Source of the DNA: Thoreauomyces humboldtii
Lineage: Eukaryota > Chytridiomycota > Chytridiomycetes > Spizellomycetales > Powellomycetaceae
DNA: 14,855 nucleotides
Direction of reading: 5' to 3'
Assembly (NCBI GenBank): GCA_027596035.1
Contig: JADGJA010000450.1
Location: 1-14,855 of the forward strand
Shown here: positions 9,147-14,855 of the stretch, one piece after another
Layout: each line of letters begins with the position of its first letter
Numbering within the stretch: the first letter of the stretch is position 1
Translations under genes and position numbers: made by a program
The notes under the pieces: generated by a model
What the model was told of the DNA's origin: nothing
Databases searched by the model: none
The model's input: only the letters and a program-made list of their open reading frames with translations

Positions 9147-9927
9147 CTAGATGGGCTTGATCTTGAAGTGCAGCGAGATCAGCGAGAAGACAAGGCACTT
9201 GAGATCCTGGATCAAGTAGTAGAAGACTCGCAGACCCTCGGGGTCCTTGCTGTCCTGGACGTCGACCAGCGAGCCGATCTTCGCCGTCTGTGGTAAAAAA
9301 AAAGCAGACCATATCAGAAACGTAATGTGACCACCGCATACAACAACATCACGGGCGCCACTCACGGTGAACGAAATGTGCTCGTCGCCCATGACAATCT
9401 CAAGCTCCTGCTGTCCCACTCTGTCAGGAACCGGCCAGAGCTTGTCATCCTCCCTGATCAAACGTCAAACAGAACACCGTGGCAGTCAGAAAGAAGGGTC
9501 TTCAGCTTGTCGAGTGAAAGTAAAAAATGACGCACTTCATCACTTCACTCTCGGAGACGATCCTCTTCAGTTCCGCGATGAGGGACGGCGAGACGTACAC
9601 CTCCTTGCGGATGAGAGTGTCGTTCTTGTAGTTTGACGAGTTCGCATAACGAAGCTTGCCGTCGGGTCTGAATTCGAATTCAAGGAACTCATGTCCGAAC
9701 TGAAGAAAAGAACAGGACGTTGAGTTCGAATCGATTGACGATAGTGGAGGAGGGTGGAGCTGGAGGCTTTACCTTGCCAACGTGGCCGACACTGAAGGAT
9801 TTACAAAAAAATCCTTCAGAATGCTATACTCCTTGAAGACGATCTACAGCAAATGGAAGGATATCGGGGGAAGAGGTTCTCACTAGTATCTGACGTAGAT
9901 GTCTTCCTCTCCGGTAACGGTGGCCAT
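9147..9927 (-). CDS. mago: Mago nashi homologue, exon junction complex core
   Basis: Five exons: 9927-9884, 9791-9773, 9699-9536, 9453-9366 and 9287-9147. They give 456 nt, that is 151 residues plus TAG, the usual size for this highly conserved protein. Introns are 92, 73, 82 and 78 nt. The order of conserved blocks is complete: EDIYVRYYVGHVGKFGHEFL, then [57 protein letters not shown] and the terminal LHFKIKPI. Mago pairs with Y14/RBM8A. In the exon junction complex the dimer locks eIF4A3 on spliced mRNA in the nucleus and marks it for export, localisation and decay. Exon 2 is only 19 nt and is required for VGHVGK. Only 55 bp separate this stop from that of the AP-3 gene, so the two 3' UTRs probably overlap. 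The identification is near certain. Confidence 0.97.
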
Positions 9928-10192
9928 TGCTTTGCGATGTGTCCGGCAAGATCTGTGGTTTCAAAGGTCTCCAGTCGAAAGGTATGGGGAAACGAGGTTT
10001 TCTGTAGGAGGTTTGGGTTTCCGGACTTTCCAAGCTTTCTTTCCCCACGCTCGCGCCCTCCTTCTAGCCCTCCTTCCCCCGGCATTCATTCCCACGCTCA
10101 CCGGGACCGACGACCTCTCTCTCACCTTCCAACCTTCCTGCTCAATACAGTCACCGTCATCCGGAGAAAGATTGCATCCAGCACCTGTGGTC
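9928..10192. promoter_or_regulatory. Divergent intergenic region, mago / Myb-SANT gene
   Basis: These 265 bp between opposed ATGs should carry both promoters. The plus strand has a long pyrimidine-rich stretch (about 10027-10140), common near fungal transcription starts. An open frame in phase with the Myb gene crosses the whole region from ATG 9899, which lies antisense within mago exon 1. Confidence 0.45.
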
Positions 10193-13100
10193 ATGGCAGC
10201 CATAAAGGCGGCATCGCCTGCCTCCGCTTCTCTCAGGCCACCTCCGAGTAAAGGTCTGACAAGGCAGAAGTTCAAACAGAGGAACAACCCCGAAGAGCGT
10301 GCAAAGAGCGGGAAGGCTCTTCCACCCATGTTCATCGATCCGAACACAGACCACCGACCGCCATCTCTTGTCTACACTCGGCACAACAACGCAGCCGAAC
10401 ACGATACCTACCTCGACTCCTATAGCACGGGACGGTTCCACAAGCTCGAACGCGAAGCGATCGACAGGGCGGTGGACATATACCTCGACGAGCACGGGAT
10501 TCCCCGTAGCGATCTGCCACGTCTGCTCCGTAGGAAGACCAAAGCCGGAGATGCAAACCCTTACGCTGACAGAAAGTACGAGAACTGGATCAAAAACATC
10601 ACACGCATATCGAAGGTCAATCGTACGTTACTGCAGACACAGATCTTCATGAAGCGTGCTTACAACGATACACTGGTGGTGGAACCTCGTACGAGGTGGA
10701 CCGACGAGGACGATGAGAGGCTCCTCGAGCTGCTTTTGCTCAAAGGTCCAAAGTGGGAGGAGATCGATCGAGCCATGGGTCGGGACAACACGCGGCAAAG
10801 GGTCAGAGTCATCGAGGCTCGGCGGGCTCGCAGAAAGTTGGAGGCCGCCACCGAGGTTGAGTTCGATCCTACCGTTCCGGCCTGCGGTCCATATCCACCC
10901 AAGAAGACAGAAAAGATCGCGGCATGCATGTTGGAGGTCATGACCCGCGAGGGTTACCAGAAAGCCAGCCAGATATCCGAATGGACCGAAATCGCCACCA
11001 AAGCTGTCAATGCCCGAACACCAGAAAAGATCGATCTATGTAGACGGTTCTGCATGACGAGCATTTTTGACCCGATGGCGGGAGCTGGGAAGAAGCTCAT
11101 GAAGTGGACGGCGAAGGAGGAACGGGAACTCTTATCTGGACTTCGAACGTCCTATCCCGAGGCGGAGAGCGATGAGGATGTTCCGTGGTCCAGCCTTGCA
11201 TCTGGGAGATGGAAGCACCTACCTCCCAAATTCCTCCGTCAACGTTGTCGCATTGCGATCGATCGTGCAGGAAAGGGCCTCGCATTCCAGGAAGGCATTC
11301 GTCTCGCGGTGAAGGCTGTGCCAGACACGCTCCCGTCAATGCAGAAAATCTTGCGCCGTGACGGCATGGCGGTGCTGGATATGATAGCGACCTTGGGATG
11401 TCCAAACTTTCAGAGCATTCCCTGGGATGACTTGCTCAAAGAGTTTGTAGTCTATCTGAAAGAGTCACTGGTGCACCGGTTGCGCGGTGACCTTGCTCGC
11501 GTGGAGGGAGCGGAGGGTTTAGGCTTCCTGGAGTCCGTCAAACGCGCGCGGTATCTAGCGCCTTTAGATGAAGTGGAAGCAACGGCCGGGCCTATATCAT
11601 CTCAATTTCTGGAAAACAGCGATTCGGATGGAGGAAATGAATTGATCAGCGATAGCGATACCGGCGATGAGTCCTCGCCCAAGAGGACTGTGACCCCTCT
11701 AATTCCACCTAAACGCGTTCCCGTTCCGCGCAAACCAAAATCGGCGACTTCATCTCGAGAAAACTCGTTGCCAGTAGTCGCAAGAGACCCGAATGACGAG
11801 GATGAAGTGTCGGCAGCAGCAGAGCTGTCAAAGCTGGCCCTTTCTTCAAATAAGTCTTCGACCTCTGAAGCACGTTCCATAGCCAACAAACGTGTCAAGC
11901 CTGTGGCCGGACGTTCTACAAAAGTTTCTGCTGCAGTCGTACGCGCGGAAAGCTCGGATGATGATGATGATGACAGCAGCGAGAGCGATGGCGAGAAGCT
12001 CACTTTTGCGGCTTTAGTTCCGGAAACCAAGATGTCGACCAGGGTAACTAAGCCTTCAATTTCCAAAACGCTTTTGAAGGCTGCTCCGGGGGTTTCGACA
12101 TCAACCGGATCAGCGAATGCAAAGAGCATGCTGCCTGAAGCATCCCCCTCCACGCTTTCTGCTGCAGTCGTACGCGCGGAAAGCTCGGACAACGATGACA
12201 GTAGCGACGATGATGAACAGAACCCCAAACCTGCTGCGGACGCCCCGCAGGTAAGGAAATTAATGCTCGCAGCCACTCCACCTCAGCCGAAGAAGTCATT
12301 AGGGAAGAAAGTGCCACCGGTTACTACGGTCTCAGTTGCCAATATATCCACCCGATCTATCTCAGCCCAACCTGCCTCAGTTCCTGAACGAGAAGAAACA
12401 ACGGATGAAACGGATAGCAGTGATGATGACGGAGAAGAGAAGATTTCGTTCGCGACTCTGCTGACGCCACCAAAAAAGCCTGCAACCGCATTGTTGGCAC
12501 CCACCATCACTAGACCATTGAGTTTACAGAGACCAGTCACTACGAACCTTCCCGCAAAAACGAAAACATCCGCACCACCCGCTGCCAAAGCAATCGCCCC
12601 GCTCCACGGCAATGGAAGCGCACTATCCTCCAATCCGTCTTCCACTCCGTCCAACCTCTCAAACACACATCTTTTGACGAACTCCCACGGAACCCCTTCG
12701 ACGAGCACAGCCTCCCTAAAACTTGGCAAACGCAAAGTTGACACTGCTTCACACGAAGCTGTCCAGGGTGGACGCGGCCACTCGGCAAAGAGGAAGCGCA
12801 AGGATGAACCTGTGAACGTCTCACGAATCGCAGGCAACCACACTATGTCCGACGATCTTTCGAACGTGTTCGCCGATTCGACGCCCGTGGAAGGCATCAG
12901 ACCAGCTACAGGCTCTCTCCACCTCGATATCGATCGCACGAACATCGAGAAGAAGGGAACGAAGCGTAAGAAGAGGGAGGAAGCGCGTGAACGTCAGCAG
13001 TCGGCAGGAACCTCAACGGTCGAAGATACCGGTGCAACGAGCACGAAAAAGCGGAAGATGCGAGAGGAAGAGCCTCAAGCGATACATCCGCCAGCTAGTG

Positions 13101-13456
13101 ACGGCACCAGTGCACAAAGCAAGATGAAGGCTAAGATCCGGGAGGAACAGCCCATGACTGCAGCGGCAGCTACGCTGACCGACCACAGCACCGATAATGA
13201 CAGCAAGAAGAAGCGAAAGAAGAAGCCCACAGCCGACGTCGGTAACGTGGTCCCAGCGAGACCGACCAAGGTCTCAACGTCGCCAGTCGTTGAACGGACA
13301 GTGCCTGCTGCCTTCGAGTCTCCGACCGTTCAGCCTGCAGTGGTACTAACCGCAGAACAGCGAAAGGAGAAGAAGAGGAAGGCGCAAAAGCGACTGAAGG
13401 TCAACCGAAAAGCGAGACGCGCCGCTGCCGCGGCTGCGACATCTTCCGATAAATAA
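10193..13456 (+). CDS. Myb/SANT-repeat DNA-binding protein, Reb1/TTF1-like
   Basis: A single exon of 1087 residues from ATG 10193 (context gtcATGG). The frame is also open back to ATG 9899, which would add 98 residues of non-conserved look. Three SANT-like units are visible. The first is at about 79-157 (GRFHKLEREAIDRAVDIYL ... W132 ... MKRAY). The second is at 168-208 (RWTDEDDERLLELLLLKGPK, W188). The third is at 304-357 (KWTAKEERELLSGL ... W332 ... FLRQRCRIAID). A further W-containing segment (about 239-287) may be a degenerate fourth. This spacing and the LKGPKW signature resemble Reb1/Rtf1/TTF1, nuclear factors that bind rDNA terminators and can arrest forks or set nucleosome-free sites. 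From about residue 470 onward the protein is low complexity: Ser-Asp/Glu clusters, Ala/Pro/Thr linkers, and Lys-Arg blocks such as KKGTKRKKREEARE that look like nuclear localisation signals. It could also be another Myb-family chromatin factor; the SANT call is firm. Confidence 0.82.
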   Translation: MAAIKAASPASASLRPPPSKGLTRQKFKQRNNPEERAKSGKALPPMFIDPNTDHRPPSLVYTRHNNAAEHDTYLDSYSTGRFHKLEREAIDRAVDIYLDEHGIPRSDLPRLLRRKTKAGDANPYADRKYENWIKNITRISKVNRTLLQTQIFMKRAYNDTLVVEPRTRWTDEDDERLLELLLLKGPKWEEIDRAMGRDNTRQRVRVIEARRARRKLEAATEVEFDPTVPACGPYPPKKTEKIAACMLEVMTREGYQKASQISEWTEIATKAVNARTPEKIDLCRRFCMTSIFDPMAGAGKKLMKWTAKEERELLSGLRTSYPEAESDEDVPWSSLASGRWKHLPPKFLRQRCRIAIDRAGKGLAFQEGIRLAVKAVPDTLPSMQKILRRDGMAVLDMIATLGCPNFQSIPWDDLLKEFVVYLKESLVHRLRGDLARVEGAEGLGFLESVKRARYLAPLDEVEATAGPISSQFLENSDSDGGNELISDSDTGDESSPKRTVTPLIPPKRVPVPRKPKSATSSRENSLPVVARDPNDEDEVSAAAELSKLALSSNKSSTSEARSIANKRVKPVAGRSTKVSAAVVRAESSDDDDDDSSESDGEKLTFAALVPETKMSTRVTKPSISKTLLKAAPGVSTSTGSANAKSMLPEASPSTLSAAVVRAESSDNDDSSDDDEQNPKPAADAPQVRKLMLAATPPQPKKSLGKKVPPVTTVSVANISTRSISAQPASVPEREETTDETDSSDDDGEEKISFATLLTPPKKPATALLAPTITRPLSLQRPVTTNLPAKTKTSAPPAAKAIAPLHGNGSALSSNPSSTPSNLSNTHLLTNSHGTPSTSTASLKLGKRKVDTASHEAVQGGRGHSAKRKRKDEPVNVSRIAGNHTMSDDLSNVFADSTPVEGIRPATGSLHLDIDRTNIEKKGTKRKKREEARERQQSAGTSTVEDTGATSTKKRKMREEEPQAIHPPASDGTSAQSKMKAKIREEQPMTAAAATLTDHSTDNDSKKKRKKKPTADVGNVVPARPTKVSTSPVVERTVPAAFESPTVQPAVVLTAEQRKEKKRKAQKRLKVNRKARRAAAAAATSSDK
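11925..12189 (+). repeat. 34-bp perfect direct repeat in the acidic tail of the Myb gene
   Basis: Copies lie at 11925-11958 and 12156-12189. Each encodes Ser-Ala-Ala-Val-Val-Arg-Ala-Glu-Ser-Ser and is followed by an Asp/Ser run. A third, diverged acidic cluster (about 12395-12440) has a similar Ser/Thr-Asp-Glu make-up. Similar motifs after each acidic run (TFAALVPETK; SFATLLTPPKK) suggest that longer units were duplicated and then diverged. Confidence 0.9.
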
Positions 13457-13631
13457 TGTCTCGAGATCCTTGAGAAGTTGGTCGCTCACGTCCCGAAGTG
13501 GTGCGTGTGAGATGATTTTTTTTTGGAATGGACACACGAATACATGTTACCCGGTGAAGATACATGTGACATCGCGGTTCGTGTGCGCGACGCGTTTGAA
13601 TGGTGTCCGGAGGGGTCCGAAAGGGTTTTCC

Positions 13632-14493
13632 TCATGGTTCTTTCTGTTCCTTTGTCTCTCCAGCGAACTGCACAGCGGGACAAGGAGGGTCCTCGGACGA
13701 GCGGAAGGTCGACCACGAAACGGATGGCACCGACTCGCGCTGGCGCGGTCCGCGCTTGATCTTTTCACCAGTCTTCCCGCTTCGTCTCGAAGCACTGTTA
13801 GGTTGGGAGGCCCACGCGTCGGCAACGGACCGAAGACTTGTCATATACTTCTTCGAAGTTGACGCTGAACTCGTCACCAAGTAGCTATCGCTGAAGGTAT
13901 CATGCGCCAACGACGGAGCCCTTCCCCCTGCATGCGGCTCGGAATGCCGCCACGCTCTTCACCTTCTCCGAGCTGCTGACAGGAGCGGACGGGTGTCGGT
14001 CTCGGATGGGGGGACCGGCAGCGAGAGCGGAGCGAAGTGGGCCCGACACCGACTGGGGAAGGGTAACTCCTGCCTCCTCCACTGCCGCGAACAAAGCCAG
14101 GAGCTCCCGCTCCCTTGCGTCTCGCCAGGTCAACCATGCCTCCTCCAGTTTCGCCACCCGCCGGTCTGTCTCCCTCTGTTTGTTGACGAGGATGGCCATT
14201 TGGTGGGACATGGCTTCCCACTCACCGTCCCTGGCACTCTTATCGCTCTTGGTGGGGGACGGGAAGGGCGACAAGGTGGAGACATCCGACGGAACGGACG
14301 TCGAAAGAGCTGTACATGAAGAGCACACAGGGCACTTGATCTGCAAACACACACACGCATCAAAACATTCGACAGCGGGGAGAGCGCACTGAGGAACATT
14401 TCCATCGCAGCACTCACAAGAGGTGGTGGTCCGCGTGCCGATGCCGCTATCCTTGAGGGTCCGCTCGGCGGACGAGGAAGTCGATAAGGACAT
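13632..14493 (-). CDS. Unrecognised small coiled-coil protein (exon model uncertain)
   Basis: I do not recognise this protein. The best model starts at ATG 14493, the first real ATG; longer frames begin with TTG. Exons would be 14493-14418, 14309-13963, then 13884-13849 (or to 13831), then 13772-13632, giving about 199-205 residues. If the last intron is not used, translation stops at 13798 (169 residues). If intron 13962-13885 is not used, it stops at 13900. The N-terminal 54 residues are Ser/Thr/Pro rich. A charged amphipathic helix with coiled-coil character spans about 56-104 (QMAILVNKQRETDRRVAKLE, then LEEAWLTWRDARERELLALF). A short acidic block (GDEFSVNFEE) and a basic tail (KIKRGPRQRES) follow. 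Support for the last intron is a CTAAC branch point about 25 nt before its acceptor. A TATA-like run on this strand lies near 14605. Intron 1 (14417-14310, 108 nt) is open in frame and Cys-rich, so its removal is also uncertain. No membrane segment or signal peptide is seen. Confidence 0.45.
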
Positions 14494-14855
14494 TTCGTGC
14501 AATTACAAATCTCGTATGTGCTGTGGGTTGAAGCGGAAAAGTAGTACGAAAATTGGCGGCAGAGGTCGCGCAAGTGGACGGACGGAAGAGAGTCCCGGTA
14601 GATATAAGATTTCCGTAATCAGGAGCTTCAGTAAACAAAGTGAAGATAAACAATCGACGCCTTGTTTCGCATCGGTCCCGTTTAAATCGTCCCGACAGCT
14701 GTATTGAAGTATCGTAAATACTGTGGGGGGGGGGGGGGGTGTGTGTGTGTTTGTTTTTGAAAACACCTGTCTATTAACCGCAAAACCCCCCCCCCGCCAC
14801 CCTCGTGTTCACACACATGGCCGGTGGGCGCCAAAAAAACCCCCCGCTGCCGTTT
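14494..14855. other. Gene-poor right edge with homopolymer and GT tracts
   Basis: This is the upstream region of the coiled-coil gene followed by low-complexity DNA. A TATA-like run (gatataag on the plus strand, about 14603) is about 110 bp from the minus-strand ATG. Further out are 15 G (14725-14739) running into a GT repeat to about 14750, 10 C (14786-14795), and A7C6 (14833-14845). No ORF of coding character is seen. Confidence 0.6.
14725..14750. repeat. G15 homopolymer followed by (GT)n
   Basis: Fifteen consecutive G are followed directly by about six GT units. Such tracts are slippage-prone, can form G-quadruplex or Z-DNA, and are a frequent place for assembly breaks or length errors. 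Confidence 0.9.

Noticed and set aside
11602..12945. Long minus-strand ORFs opposite the Myb gene tail
   Set aside because: Ser/Leu/Val-rich antisense readings of the acidic, Ser-rich tail; no domain and no splice support.
13470..13862. Plus-strand ORFs of 130 and 78 residues after the Myb gene
   Set aside because: Composition is not protein-like and they lie opposite the better-supported minus-strand exons. The 175 bp at 13457-13631 seem to be a shared 3' region.
14423..14707. 94-residue plus-strand ORF
   Set aside because: No recognisable motif; it overlaps the upstream part of the coiled-coil gene and has no support beyond being open.
1..14855. Mobile elements, tRNA or rRNA genes, CRISPR arrays, biosynthetic cluster
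   Set aside because: No terminal repeats, transposase or reverse transcriptase motifs, cloverleaf or spaced repeats were seen, and the genes belong to unrelated housekeeping processes.

Overview
The window looks like nuclear DNA of a filamentous or yeast-like fungus, most likely a basidiomycete. Six of seven genes carry recognisable eukaryotic domains. Introns are short (about 53-124 nt), with GT..AG borders and CTRAY-like branch points. Intergenic gaps are tight. The SH3-WW layout of the first gene is, from general knowledge, one met in basidiomycete Cdc25-type Ras exchange factors. No genus can be named from this sequence alone. I see no mobile element, CRISPR array, tRNA or rRNA.

Layout, left to right. 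(1) Minus strand, running off the left edge: the N-terminal 339 residues of an SH3 + WW protein, in four exons. (2) Plus, 1600-3015: an intronless SET-domain (SMYD-like, no MYND) protein with a zinc-binding tail. (3) Minus, 5368-3249: a seven-exon WD40 protein of the DCAF11/WDR23 family, a CUL4-DDB1 substrate receptor. (4) Plus, 5891-9091: the 14-exon beta subunit of the AP-3 adaptor (Apl6 type). (5) Minus, 9927-9147: a five-exon Mago nashi homologue, an exon junction complex subunit. (6) Plus, 10193-13456: an intronless Myb/SANT protein resembling the RNA polymerase I terminator-binding Reb1/TTF1 group, with a very long acidic and lysine-rich tail. (7) Minus, about 14493-13632: an unrecognised small coiled-coil protein with an uncertain exon structure. 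The right edge is rich in homopolymers and looks like a contig end.

The seven genes alternate strictly in strand (- + - + - + -). Each pair therefore shares either a divergent promoter (363, 522 and 265 bp between start codons) or a convergent 3' region (233, 55 and 175 bp). The products belong to unrelated housekeeping processes: Ras or cortical signalling, protein methylation, ubiquitination, vesicle traffic, mRNA processing and rDNA or chromatin binding. This is ordinary core-genome gene order, not a cluster for one pathway. I rebuilt exon models by hand from splice signals, reading frame and family conservation. All models for genes 1-6 keep frame throughout. I found no convincing new multi-gene system. 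The points most worth checking are the altered SET motif, the orphan coiled-coil gene with its cysteine-rich retainable intron, the very small exons, and the triple upstream-ATG repeat.
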